Shown here: piece by piece, positions 44,014 through 53,316 of the stretch
How positions within the stretch are numbered: position 1 is the stretch's first letter
Layout of the letters: each line of letters begins with the position of its first letter
DNA from: Actinoplanes italicus
GTDB taxonomy: Bacteria > Actinomycetota > Actinomycetes > Mycobacteriales > Micromonosporaceae
Reading direction: 5' to 3'
Assembly: GCF_003001815.1 (NCBI RefSeq)
Contig: NZ_PVMZ01000007.1
Span: forward strand, 1 to 64,000
Length of the DNA: 64,000 nt
Made by a program: the position numbers and the translations under genes
The notes under the pieces: generated by a model
Told to the model about the DNA's origin: nothing
Seen by the model: only the letters and a program-made list of their open reading frames with translations
Database searches by the model: none

Positions 44014-45285
44014 GTGCGAGCGATCAGATTCGCCACCGATCTGTACGTCAACCGACTGTCCATCGCCTACCACGGCTACGCCCGGCGCGACCCGATGAGC
44101 CTGCTCCATCTGGCTCCGGGCCGCGCCGACCCGTACACCATCTATGAAGGTCTTCGTTCTCGAGGCGACCTGGTGCCGACCCGGCTCGGCAACTTCGTCA
44201 GCCCGGGCCACACCGTCTGCAACGCCGTGCTCCGCGACCGCCGGTTCGGTGTGCGCTCCTCCGCCAACACCGGCTCGCTGCCCACCGAGAACCAGGTCGA
44301 CATGTCGTTCCTTGACGCCGACCCGCCGGATCACACCCGGCTACGCCGCCTGGCCCAGCCGTCGTTCAGTCCGAAGCAGATCGCCGGGTTCCGGCCGCAG
44401 GTCGAGCAGACCGTTGACAAGCTGCTCGCCAAGGCTCTCGAGTCGGGCACGTTCGACCTGGTCAGCGCGTTCTCAGCGCCCCTGCCGATCGCGGTGATCA
44501 CCGATCTGCTCGGCGTACCGGACGCCGACGCCGACCGGTTCGCCGAGCACGGCGCCGTCATCGGCAGCGCCCTCGACGGTATCCGTTCGCTGGCACACGC
44601 GCGCCGGCTGCTGGCCGCCAGCAGGGAACTCGACGACGTGTTCGTCCGCCTGCTGACCATGCGCCGCACCCTGCTGGAACTGCCCGGTGCCACACCCCGT
44701 GACGACGTGATCGGCCGGATCCTGGCCACCGAGGGTGACCGGATCCAGACGGCGGAGATCCTGCCGATGCTGCGGCTGCTGCTGGTGGCCGGGTTCGAGA
44801 CGACGGTCAACCTGATCGGCAACGCGGTCAACGCCCTGCTCGACCACCCCGCGCAGTGGCGCGCGCTCTGCGAAGACCCGGCCGGCCTGGCCGGGGCCGC
44901 GATCGAGGAGACGCTGCGCTGGGATCCGCCGGTCCAGCGGACCGCGCGCTGCGCGCTGGAGGAGGTCGAGCTCGCCGGGCATACGGTCCGCCGTGGCCAG
45001 TTCGTCGTCACCCTGATCGGCGGCGCCAACCGTGACCCGGCCGTCTGGACGGACGCGGCCCGCTTCGACATCCACCGTGCGCCGGAGGCCGACCACCTGG
45101 CCTTCTCCAGCGGCATCCACTACTGCGTGGGTGCTCCCCTGGCCCGTCTCGAGGCGACGATCGCTCTCCAGCGGCTGGCCGAGCGGATGCCCGGCCTGCG
45201 GCGCGCCGGCACGGTCCGGCGGCGCAGCTCGGGCCTGATCCGCGGCCCGATCCACTTCCCGGTCCGGGTCGCTCAGGCGGCCTAG
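44014..45285 (+). CDS. Cytochrome P450
   Basis: The 423-residue product starts at GTG 44014 behind GGGGAGGA. The I-helix oxygen-binding segment LLLVAGFETTVNL, the ExxR motif (EETLR) and the heme loop FSSGIHYCVGAPLARLEA with the ligand Cys371 are intact; it is a soluble class I bacterial P450. Such enzymes hydroxylate small molecules using ferredoxin and reductase; neither is adjacent, and there is no biosynthetic cluster around, so the substrate is unknown. Its stop overlaps that of the STAS gene on the other strand by four bases. Confidence 0.93.
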   Translation: MRAIRFATDLYVNRLSIAYHGYARRDPMSLLHLAPGRADPYTIYEGLRSRGDLVPTRLGNFVSPGHTVCNAVLRDRRFGVRSSANTGSLPTENQVDMSFLDADPPDHTRLRRLAQPSFSPKQIAGFRPQVEQTVDKLLAKALESGTFDLVSAFSAPLPIAVITDLLGVPDADADRFAEHGAVIGSALDGIRSLAHARRLLAASRELDDVFVRLLTMRRTLLELPGATPRDDVIGRILATEGDRIQTAEILPMLRLLLVAGFETTVNLIGNAVNALLDHPAQWRALCEDPAGLAGAAIEETLRWDPPVQRTARCALEEVELAGHTVRRGQFVVTLIGGANRDPAVWTDAARFDIHRAPEADHLAFSSGIHYCVGAPLARLEATIALQRLAERMPGLRRAGTVRRRSSGLIRGPIHFPVRVAQAA

Positions 45286-45629
45286 AGCCGGTCGTTGCGC
45301 AACGACGCCGGCGACAAGCCGAACAGTCCGGTCAGGCCGGTGATCCGCAGCTGGCGGTGCACGAAGTCGCTCGGGTTACGCAGGACGAACCGCACGCCCA
45401 GGTCCCGGGCCGCGTCGTGGCCGGCGACGAGCATGCTGATGCCGACCGAGTCCATGAACGTCACGTATGTGAGGTCCACGATCATCAGGCGGGGCCGGTC
45501 CTGGTGCAGTGTGTCGAACAGGGCCGTGCGCACCCCGTCGACGCCCGCGGCATCGAGGCTGCCGCGCACCTCGACCACGGTCGAGCCGTCGGCCTGGCGC
45601 CGGGTCGTCAACACGGCATCGCTCATCAC
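45282..45629 (-). CDS. STAS-domain anti-sigma factor antagonist
   Basis: The 115-residue product is a single STAS domain: VVEVRGSLDAAGVDGVRTAL, IVDLTYVTFMDSVGISMLV, with the phosphorylatable Ser of the MDSxG motif intact, then a typical C-terminal helix and RITGLTGLF. Such proteins release sigma factors by binding anti-sigma kinases when dephosphorylated. No RsbW-like kinase or sigma gene is adjacent; the PP2C phosphatase at 9047-10930 is a possible but unproven partner. The start is either of two consecutive ATG codons at 45629/45626. Confidence 0.9.
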   Translation of the reverse strand: MMSDAVLTTRRQADGSTVVEVRGSLDAAGVDGVRTALFDTLHQDRPRLMIVDLTYVTFMDSVGISMLVAGHDAARDLGVRFVLRNPSDFVHRQLRITGLTGLFGLSPASLRNDRL

Positions 45630-45848
45630 GCGTCCTCCGGCTCCGGCACCCGTTCTGTCCGATTCGAAGGCTTCCGCACTTGCGGGACGGTGCGGCGCAC
45701 AGGGCGTACGCCTCCAGGGGTTTCATCGCCGGTGAGTCCGGCAATCCGCAACCGGAGCGACGGGTTTCGGCGCATCGCGCCGATCAACTTGCGACACGGC
45801 ACCCTCCGGAGCGACGGTGACAGGCAGGTTACGGAGAGGGGTCTGTCG

Positions 45849-47260
<1,412 letters not shown>

Positions 47261-47264
<4 letters not shown>

Positions 47265-48217
47265 GCGCGGTGGCGGCCCACGTGGGAGGTGTGCTCGGCG
47301 GCTGAGGTGGGAGCGTCGGCGGCCCGCTCGTCCCACGGTGAGATCGTGGCCGGGCGGGGCGCCGGCTGCGGGTCGCGCAGCGGCACATAGACGCGGGCGT
47401 CCACGGCCTCGGCGAGCAGCAGCGCCGCGACCAGGGAGGTGGGCCGCTCGGCCGGATCACGGGCCAGGCACCGGGAACACAGGTCGAGGACCTCGGGCGG
47501 CAGCGACTCGAGGTGCGGCAGTGGCTCCGGGTCCTCGAACCGCTGGGCCATCACCATCTCGGTGTGCGTGCGCGCGGCCCACGGCAGCCGCCCGGAGAGG
47601 CAGTGGTACAGCAGGGTGCCGAGAGCGAACATGTCGGCGGCCGGGGTGGCCGGGTGGCCGTCGAACCGCTCCGGGGCGATGTAGGCGGGGGTGCCCATCA
47701 CCGGGCCGTCCGGGTCCGGGTCGGGAGTGCCGATCACGGCCGCGATGCCGAAGTCGAGAACCTTCGCTCCGGACGGGGTGAGCATGATGTTGGCCGGCTT
47801 GATGTCCCGGTGCACGACGTCCTCGGCGTGTGCCGCGGCCAGGGCGGCGGCCACCTCGGCGCAGATCCGCACCCCGATGCGCCAGTCCAGCGGTCCCGCG
47901 GCGAGGTGTTCGCTCAGGGTCTGACCTTCGACGAGCTCCATGACGATGTACGGCACGTCGCGCTCGGCCCCCGGCGAGGTGCCGAAGTCGTGCACCCCGG
48001 CGACGTTGGGGTGCGCCAGACGGGCGGCGGAGCGGGCCTCGGCGCGGACCAGGGCGACTCCGGTCTCACCGAGGGTGCCCTCGACGGCCGGGTGCATGAT
48101 CTTCACGGCGACAGGCCGGTCGAGGACGCCGTCGTGCCCGCGCCACACCTCCGACATGCCGCCCAGGCCGATCCGGTTGACCAGCCTGTACCGGCCGCCC
48201 AGCGTCCGCATCCGCAC
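47261..48217 (-). CDS. Soluble Ser/Thr protein kinase (PknB-like)
   Basis: The 318-residue protein has a full Hanks-type kinase domain (residues 8-270): glycine loop IGLGGMSEVW, Lys39 (VAVK), HRDIKPAN with catalytic Asp138, DFG at 155-157 and GTPAYIAPE in the activation segment. After the domain comes a short Pro/Ala-rich tail; unlike PknB there is no transmembrane helix or PASTA domain, so it is cytosolic. All catalytic residues are present. It could phosphorylate Thr motifs such as those repeated in the membrane protein at 54731-56980, but that is speculation. Confidence 0.93.
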
Positions 48218-48307
48218 CCCCAGTGTTCCGCGTCAGGGGTTGCCGTTACCCGGACGGGCCAGGGACAAACACCACCCCCGGTGCACCCCGACCGAAAGAG
48301 AACAGAA

Positions 48308-48346
48308 ATGGCGGGGCCCGTTTCCTTGTGGGTCGGGCCCCGCCAT
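48308..48346 (-). terminator. Intrinsic terminator downstream of the propeller-glycosidase gene
   Basis: ATGGCGGGGCCCG (48308-48320) and CGGGCCCCGCCAT (48334-48346) form a perfect 13-bp stem with a 13-nt loop. On the minus strand the stem is followed by the T-rich stretch TTTCTGTTCTCTTTC, so it would stop transcripts coming from the gene at 48501-49412. Confidence 0.7.
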
Positions 48347-48375
48347 ATCGACAGTGCGGCCGTTTTTCCGCGCGC

Positions 48376-48402
48376 ACCTGACGTCGGATGACGACGTTAG
48401 GT
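48376..48402. promoter_or_regulatory. Second inverted repeat in the 48218-48500 intergenic region
   Basis: ACCTGACGTCG, 5-bp spacer GATGA, CGACGTTAGGT: 10 of 11 positions are symmetric. It lies 159 bp upstream of the kinase start (minus strand) and 99 bp beyond the stop of the next gene; it may be an operator of the kinase gene or an additional RNA hairpin. The rest of this gap holds no coding sequence. Confidence 0.35.
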
Positions 48403-48500
48403 CATCGGCTCCGGAGGCTCTGAACCGGCCCCCAGCAGCGTGACAACGCTCTCAACTGATCATCCTGCGACCGTGCGTGGTCACTGTCGGTGAGAATTCT

Positions 48501-49412
48501 TCAGATGACTTCGGTACGCAGGTCGTGTGCCCCGTCGTGCCGGGTGGCTTCGTAGTAGAGCCGCTGCCGGCCGTCCGGCAGCGCGATGAGGCTCAGATAG
48601 CGCAGACCGTGGGGTTTGTGCGGGCTGCCCACCGGATCGCGGTCCTCGGCGGTGAGTCCGCCGAACGTGCCGTCGGCCAGGCGCACGCCGTGGGCGACGC
48701 CGGTCCGCTCCTCCCAGTTCTCCCCCGCCGTGGCGCGGCCGTCGTAGGAGGCGGTGATGCGGTCGCCGTCGACCACGACCGACGAGATCCGCACCCCGCG
48801 CGCGTCCCATTCGCCGGCCCGGCCGGACAGCGCGGTCCGCACCCAGGTCCAGTGCACGCCGTCGGGGCTGGTGGCGTACTCGGTGGTCATCCGGTCGGCG
48901 TCGTCCCACGACTCGAGCGGGTGCACCGACGCCCACAGGTGCCAGCCGTGCTCGTCGTGGTGCAGCACCGGGTCCTTGACGCCGGTGGCCTCGTCGCCGG
49001 CCAGCACGGTCCGGGCCGGCGCGTCGGCCAGGCCCTCCGGGGTGTCGGCCTCGAGCAGGTCGACCCGCCAGTGCTTGGTGCCGGGCGTGGCGGCGCTGAC
49101 GTAGAGCCGCCACCTGCCCTCGGGGGTACGGACCAGGGCCGGGCGTTCCAGCGACTCGGCGCCGAAGCGGTCCTTGCTGATCTCGGCGACGACGGTGAAG
49201 CCGATGCCGTCGGCGGAGCGGGCCACCACGTTGGCGATCCCGCGGCCGGCGCCGATCGGCAGCCGCAGACGGTACGCGAGGTAGACGTATCCGTCGGCGG
49301 TGATCGTGCTCGGGGCGCCGGACCAGGCTCCCGGCTCGGTGCCGGGCGGTTCCACCACCACGGTGGAGTCCTCCCAGCCGGGCAGTGGCAGAGTGGTGGT
49401 TCCGGTGGTCAA
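48501..49412 (-). CDS. Five-bladed beta-propeller glycosidase-like protein (GH43/GH32-type fold)
   Basis: The 303-residue product starts at TTG 49412 with AGGAG five bases upstream; a weaker ATG lies at 49463. Repeated WxxS.xD and RPALVRTPEGRWRLYVSA, VKDPVLHHDEHGWHLWAS and PHGLRYLSLIALPDGRQRLYYEA elements recur at about 60-residue spacing, the hallmark of five-bladed propellers of the GH43/GH32/GH130 type. Acidic residues at the usual places (KDPV) suggest an active enzyme. No signal peptide, so it would act on sugars inside the cell. A precise family cannot be given. Confidence 0.6.
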   Translation of the reverse strand: MTTGTTTLPLPGWEDSTVVVEPPGTEPGAWSGAPSTITADGYVYLAYRLRLPIGAGRGIANVVARSADGIGFTVVAEISKDRFGAESLERPALVRTPEGRWRLYVSAATPGTKHWRVDLLEADTPEGLADAPARTVLAGDEATGVKDPVLHHDEHGWHLWASVHPLESWDDADRMTTEYATSPDGVHWTWVRTALSGRAGEWDARGVRISSVVVDGDRITASYDGRATAGENWEERTGVAHGVRLADGTFGGLTAEDRDPVGSPHKPHGLRYLSLIALPDGRQRLYYEATRHDGAHDLRTEVI

Positions 49413-49481
49413 GACGACTCCTGCGGGGGTAGGCGGCGACGGACCTCGACAAGTTTGCATCATCTATCGAACTGATGGGGT

Positions 49482-50417
49482 TTACCGGGTCCGGGCGTGT
49501 CGGTCCAGGCTCAGCCAGTCGTCGTAGTTCTCGCCGGTGACCTCCTCCAGCAGGGCGATGTCCTCGGCGAAGTACGGCAGCAGCGCCTCCCGCTCCTCGG
49601 GCGTGGTCACCGGGCGGTTGCCACGCTTGCGGTGGAGCAGGGTGAGCAGCGGGCCCCGGGCAGCCAGGCGCAGCGGCACCGGGAAGTGGTGGCCGAACCG
49701 GCCGCCGGTCCGCAGCAGGCCTCGCAGCACCCGGTTCACCCCGTTGTCCTCGACGTAGTGCCGGTTGACGTTCTCCTTCGGGATGGCGGTGAGGACACCG
49801 GTCCGCACGCCGAGGAAGGAGCAGACCCGGTCCAGCGTCTCGGCCGGGCTGTCCTTCAGGTCGCGGTAGCGCAGCAGCAGGACCTGGTCACGGGGGAAGC
49901 GCTCGTAGAGGTGTTGCAGCTGCCGGCCGTAGAGCCCCAGCTGGACGTAGTGCCAGAAGTCGGCCCACTGCCGTTCGCGGCGTGACTGTTCGGCACGGCA
50001 GGCGGCCAGGAAGTCGGCCTCCTCCTCCAGCCCTGCCACCCACAGGTGGGTCCAGTTGGAGTGCGCGCGGTCGACGGGGTCGCGGAGCAGGATGATCAGC
50101 TTGACGTCCGGGATGAGCTTGCTGATGCGGTCGTGCGCCTGCAGGTCGTACAGATAGAAGGGTGTGGCCTCGCCTTTGAGGGTCCCTTGCGGCGCCCTGG
50201 CGAAGAGCTTCTCGTAGTCGGCCTGCCGCCAGACGTGCTCCTGGTAGGTCTGCACGTCACCGGGACCGCCGACGGCCGGCGGCGGGCCGTCGGAGAGGAA
50301 GAACTTCGGCTCCTTGACCGGCGACAGGTACAGATCGGGGTGGCCGGTCAGTGCGGCGTGCAGCGCGGTGGTTCCGGCTTTGGGCACGCCCGCGATCAGG
50401 AAATCGGGAAGAGACAT
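49482..50417 (-). CDS. Sulfotransferase (PAPS-dependent)
   Basis: The 311-residue protein has the 5'-phosphosulfate loop PKAGTTALHAAL (residues 12-23) and the 3'-phosphate motif RDPVDRAHSNW near residue 112, both diagnostic of PAPS-using sulfotransferases of the heparan N-deacetylase/N-sulfotransferase-like branch. It would transfer sulfate to a sugar or small acceptor in the cytoplasm. Its neighbour is the exopolysaccharide locus (51292 onwards, other strand), which makes a glycan acceptor conceivable. ATG 50417 has GAGGGGGTCC in front. Confidence 0.9.
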   Translation of the reverse strand: MSLPDFLIAGVPKAGTTALHAALTGHPDLYLSPVKEPKFFLSDGPPPAVGGPGDVQTYQEHVWRQADYEKLFARAPQGTLKGEATPFYLYDLQAHDRISKLIPDVKLIILLRDPVDRAHSNWTHLWVAGLEEEADFLAACRAEQSRRERQWADFWHYVQLGLYGRQLQHLYERFPRDQVLLLRYRDLKDSPAETLDRVCSFLGVRTGVLTAIPKENVNRHYVEDNGVNRVLRGLLRTGGRFGHHFPVPLRLAARGPLLTLLHRKRGNRPVTTPEEREALLPYFAEDIALLEEVTGENYDDWLSLDRHARTR

Positions 50418-50653
50418 GTGGACCCCCTCGGCTGAAATGAGACTTAGCCTACAGATCCACTAGGATTTCGCAGCCGCTCGCCCACCTGGCGGACCGCCCT
50501 GTTGCGAACATCATGCCCGGTACCGGCCCCGGGTACTCCCAAATCCGGCGATCCGGCCGGTAACCGTCGAGGCGAATAAGTCAGACAGGTGGACCGGCAC
50601 CCGGCCGATCCGGTGGCTGCGGGCCGACCCGGCACGGGCCGTTCGGCCGAGGG

Positions 50654-50809
50654 TCAGCGCGCGCCCAGCAGACGGCGCCACCAGGGCGTCGCGGACCGGA
50701 ACCGCCGGCAGCGGCCGGCTTCGCAAAGCACGCATTCGGTGCCGGGACGGTAGTGCTCGTGCGCCCGGTAGGGGTGCCCGCAGACGCAGAGTCCGGTTTC
50801 AGTAGCCAT
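50654..50809 (-). CDS. 51-residue Cys-rich small protein
   Basis: MATETGLCVCGHPYRAHEHY opens a protein with a C-x-C-G-H-x-x-x-x-H start, then CVLCEAGRCRRFR. Four or five Cys and two His suggest a small zinc-binding fold. The family is seen in many actinomycetes without assigned function, from memory. ATG 50809 follows GGTGGGTGG. The frame extends further upstream but the conserved part begins here. It lies alone, 236 bp before the sulfotransferase start. Confidence 0.65.
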   Translation of the reverse strand: MATETGLCVCGHPYRAHEHYRPGTECVLCEAGRCRRFRSATPWWRRLLGAR

Positions 50810-51180
50810 CCACCCACCAACGGCTCGGAGCGGCGCGGGGCCACGCATGGTCGACCAGATCGATGCTAGCCGACCGGCATGCTCACACATGGCAACTACG
50901 CGACCACGTTGACGACTCTTGAATAAAACTGAGAGTGATGGCGGCCTGTCATGTCGTGAGATCGGGTCACGTCGACCTTGTCCTATTTTGACATGATCGA
51001 TTCCACATACCCGGCATTCGCCTGAGACGTTCCCCGGTGCACTTGCCGCCCGCCGGTGTCCATTACTATCAGTCACTTTCGGGCCCGACCCGGCAGGCCA
51101 CGCAGGCCACACCTGAGCGCGGATAGCGCTTTGATCAGGCGATTTGGCTGAACTGTGATCAGCACCGTCCATTCGCACTG
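50810..51180. other. Non-coding stretch between the small Cys-rich gene and the polysaccharide operon promoter
   Basis: About 370 bp of relatively AT-richer sequence without supported genes. The frames crossing it are extensions of the small-protein frame with no start site. It must contain the promoter of the small gene on the minus strand, but I cannot point to hexamers with confidence. Confidence 0.4.
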
Positions 51181-51208
51181 TTGACGCAGAGTGATCCGTT
51201 GCTAGGTT
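51181..51208 (+). promoter_or_regulatory. Sigma70-like promoter of the exopolysaccharide operon
   Basis: TTGACG (51181-51186), 16-nt spacer, TAGGTT (51203-51208). Transcription would start near 51215, giving a leader of about 75 nt before the first GT2 gene. It is the only clear promoter before six tightly packed same-strand genes. Confidence 0.65.
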
Positions 51209-51236
51209 GATGTCTCGAAGCGAGCGGCGGTGCAGC

Positions 51237-51285
51237 CCCTTCCCGGGGTTACCGGGCGCCAGCCGTATTGCCGCCCCCGGAAGGG
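51237..51285 (+). promoter_or_regulatory. Leader hairpin sequestering the Shine-Dalgarno of the first GT2 gene
   Basis: CCCTTCCCGGGG (51237-51248) can pair with CCCCCGGAAGGG (51274-51285) over 11 of 12 positions; the second arm contains the GGAAGGG Shine-Dalgarno, seven bases before ATG 51292. The 25-nt loop is itself GC-rich. This is the layout of a translational on/off switch (riboswitch, protein-bound leader or thermosensor). I do not recognise a known riboswitch class. Confidence 0.5.
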
Positions 51286-51291
51286 ACCGAC

Positions 51292-52338
51292 ATGGAGTCT
51301 TCGCACGTGAATCCGAACACCGACAGCAACCGCCCGCAATCACCGACCGTGAGCGTTGTGATTCCCACCCTCAATGAGGAGCGGAATCTGCCCCACGTGT
51401 TCGCGAAGCTTCCGCCGATGATCACCGAGGTGGTCGTCGTCGACGGTGGCTCCAAGGACCGCACCGTCGAGGTGGCCCGCCAGCTGCGCCCGGACGCGGT
51501 GATCGTGCAGCAGACCCGGATCGGCAAGGGCAACGCGCTGGCCTGCGGCTTCGCGGCCTGCACCGGCGACATCATCGTGATGATCGATGCCGACGGCTCG
51601 ACCGACCCGGCCGAGATCCCGCTGTTCGTCGACAAGCTGATCCGCGGCGACCACTTCGTGAAGGGCTCGCGGTTCAGCCACGGCGGCCACAGCCACGACA
51701 TCACCCGGCTGCGCAAGGCCGGCAACGACGGCCTCAACCTCGTCGTGAACATCCTGTTCCGCACGCACTTCACGGACCTCTGCTACGGCTACAACGCCTT
51801 CTGGCGCTCGGTCGTGCCGGCCCTGGACCTGCCGGACGTCGAGCTGCCCCGCCCCGCCGACGGCCGCAAGCTGTGGGGCGACGGCTTCGAGATCGAGACG
51901 ATGATCAACATCCGGGCGGTCACCGAGAAGCTGAACGTCGGCGAGGTCGGCAGCACCGAGCACGAGCGGATCTTCGGCGAGAGCAACCTCAACACCTTCC
52001 GCGACGGCTTCCGGGTGCTGCGGACCATCTTCAGCGAGTACGGCCGGATGCGCCGCCGTCGCCGGGCCGGCATCCGCCCGTTCGTCGACAGCATCATCCT
52101 CGCCGGCATCACCCCGCGCCCACGGCCGGCGGCCACGGCCCCGTCCGCCCCGGCGCAGCCTGCGGCGTCGACGGCCGCCACCCGGCACCCGGCCGACCCG
52201 CGCCGCGACACCGGCCTGATCAACCGGGCGCGCCCCCGCGCCACCGACGACCTCGGCCTGCAGCCCACCCAGGACCTGAGCGCCGCCCGGGCCCGGGTCC
52301 TCGACGAGGCCGGCAGCCGTACCACGCTCGAAGACTGA
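51292..52338 (+). CDS. GT2 glycosyltransferase, dolichyl-phosphate-mannose-synthase-like
   Basis: The 348-residue protein has a GT-A fold: VSVVIPTLNEERNLPHVF, VVVVDGGSKDRTVEVAR and the metal motif IDADGS (about residue 100), as in DPM1-like or polyisoprenyl-phosphate glycosyltransferases. No transmembrane helices; the last 80 residues are a Pro/Ala/Arg-rich tail. It likely starts the saccharide on a lipid carrier or adds a sugar from a nucleotide donor. ATG 51292 follows GGAAGGGACCGAC; an in-frame ATG lies at 51268. First gene of the operon running to 58878; the next gene starts 21 bp on. Confidence 0.9.
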   Translation: MESSHVNPNTDSNRPQSPTVSVVIPTLNEERNLPHVFAKLPPMITEVVVVDGGSKDRTVEVARQLRPDAVIVQQTRIGKGNALACGFAACTGDIIVMIDADGSTDPAEIPLFVDKLIRGDHFVKGSRFSHGGHSHDITRLRKAGNDGLNLVVNILFRTHFTDLCYGYNAFWRSVVPALDLPDVELPRPADGRKLWGDGFEIETMINIRAVTEKLNVGEVGSTEHERIFGESNLNTFRDGFRVLRTIFSEYGRMRRRRRAGIRPFVDSIILAGITPRPRPAATAPSAPAQPAASTAATRHPADPRRDTGLINRARPRATDDLGLQPTQDLSAARARVLDEAGSRTTLED

Positions 52339-52359
52339 GTCCACAGGAGCCCTCCCCCC

Positions 52360-53316
52360 GTGAACCACACCCCCCTCGCCACGACCATCGTCATCCCGAC
52401 CTACTCCGAGGTGCGCTGGGACTACCTGACCCGGACACTCGCGTCCGCACGGGCCCAGACGCACGCCCCGGCCGAGATCGTCGTGGTCGTCGACCACAAC
52501 CAGGCGATGTTCGAGCGGATCCAGCGTGAGCTGCCCGGCGTCACGGTGCTGCGCAACGCGTACGCCCAGGGTGTCTCCGGCAACCGCAACACCGGCGCCT
52601 TCCACGCCACCACACCGCTGATCGCCTTCCTGGACGACGACATCATCGCCGACCGGGACTGGCTGGCCCGCCAGATCGAGCCGTTCGCCGACCCGGCCGT
52701 GGTCGGCACCGGCGGCGCGATCCGTCCGGCGTGGGAGGGCCCGGCGCCGCGCTGGATGCCGGCCGAGTTCCTGTGGGCGGTCGGCGGCTCGTACGCCGGC
52801 ATGCCCACCCGCACCGCGCCGATCCGCAACGTCTGGTCCGCCAACATGATCGTCCGCAAGGACGTCTTCGAGGCGGCCGGCGGCTTCCGGGTCGGGTTCG
52901 GCAAGCTCGGGTCCCGCAACCGGCCTGAGGACACCGATCTGTGCCTGCGGATGAGCCAGGTCGGCGGGGGCCGCTGGATGTACGTGCCGAGCGCCGTCAT
53001 CCAGCACGAGGTCCCCGCCGAGCGGGCCAGCTTCCGGTTCTTCGTGCGCCGCTGCTACGCCGAGGGGCGCGGCAAGGTCCAGATGGCCGGCCTGCACGAG
53101 AACGACGCGCTCGGCGCCGAGCGCAACTACCTGTGGTCGCTGCCCCTGGCGATGCTCCGGCACCTCGGGGCGGGCCTGACCGGCCGGGGCGCCGACAACT
53201 TCCTGCGCGCCGGCGGTGTGGTCGCCGGCGTCGCCGCCGCCGGGTTCGGTGGCGTCGTCGAGACCGTCAGCTCACGGCGGGTCGCCCGCCGCACCCCGGT
53301 GGAGGCCACCCCATGA
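52360..53316 (+). CDS. GT2 glycosyltransferase
   Basis: The 318-residue product starts at GTG 52360 with AGGAG 12 nt upstream. GT-A motifs TTIVIPTYSEVRWDYL, AEIVVVVDHN, FLDDDIIADRDW (metal-binding DDD) and the acceptor/catalytic segment GFGKLGSRNRPEDTDLCLRM are all intact. A hydrophobic stretch near residues 250-285 may associate with the membrane. It resembles rhamnosyl/galactosyl transferases used in polysaccharide assembly. Its TGA overlaps the ATG of the next glycosyltransferase (ATGA), implying translational coupling. Confidence 0.92.
   Translation: MNHTPLATTIVIPTYSEVRWDYLTRTLASARAQTHAPAEIVVVVDHNQAMFERIQRELPGVTVLRNAYAQGVSGNRNTGAFHATTPLIAFLDDDIIADRDWLARQIEPFADPAVVGTGGAIRPAWEGPAPRWMPAEFLWAVGGSYAGMPTRTAPIRNVWSANMIVRKDVFEAAGGFRVGFGKLGSRNRPEDTDLCLRMSQVGGGRWMYVPSAVIQHEVPAERASFRFFVRRCYAEGRGKVQMAGLHENDALGAERNYLWSLPLAMLRHLGAGLTGRGADNFLRAGGVVAGVAAAGFGGVVETVSSRRVARRTPVEATP

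Noticed and set aside
44014..45285. Secondary-metabolite cluster around the P450
   Set aside because: Neighbours are a cellulase, a STAS protein and a permease; no ferredoxin, reductase or biosynthetic core gene is present.
51203..51291. Known riboswitch (c-di-GMP GEMM or c-di-AMP ydaO) in the operon leader
   Set aside because: The conserved core sequences of these classes are not present; only the SD-masking stem can be supported.
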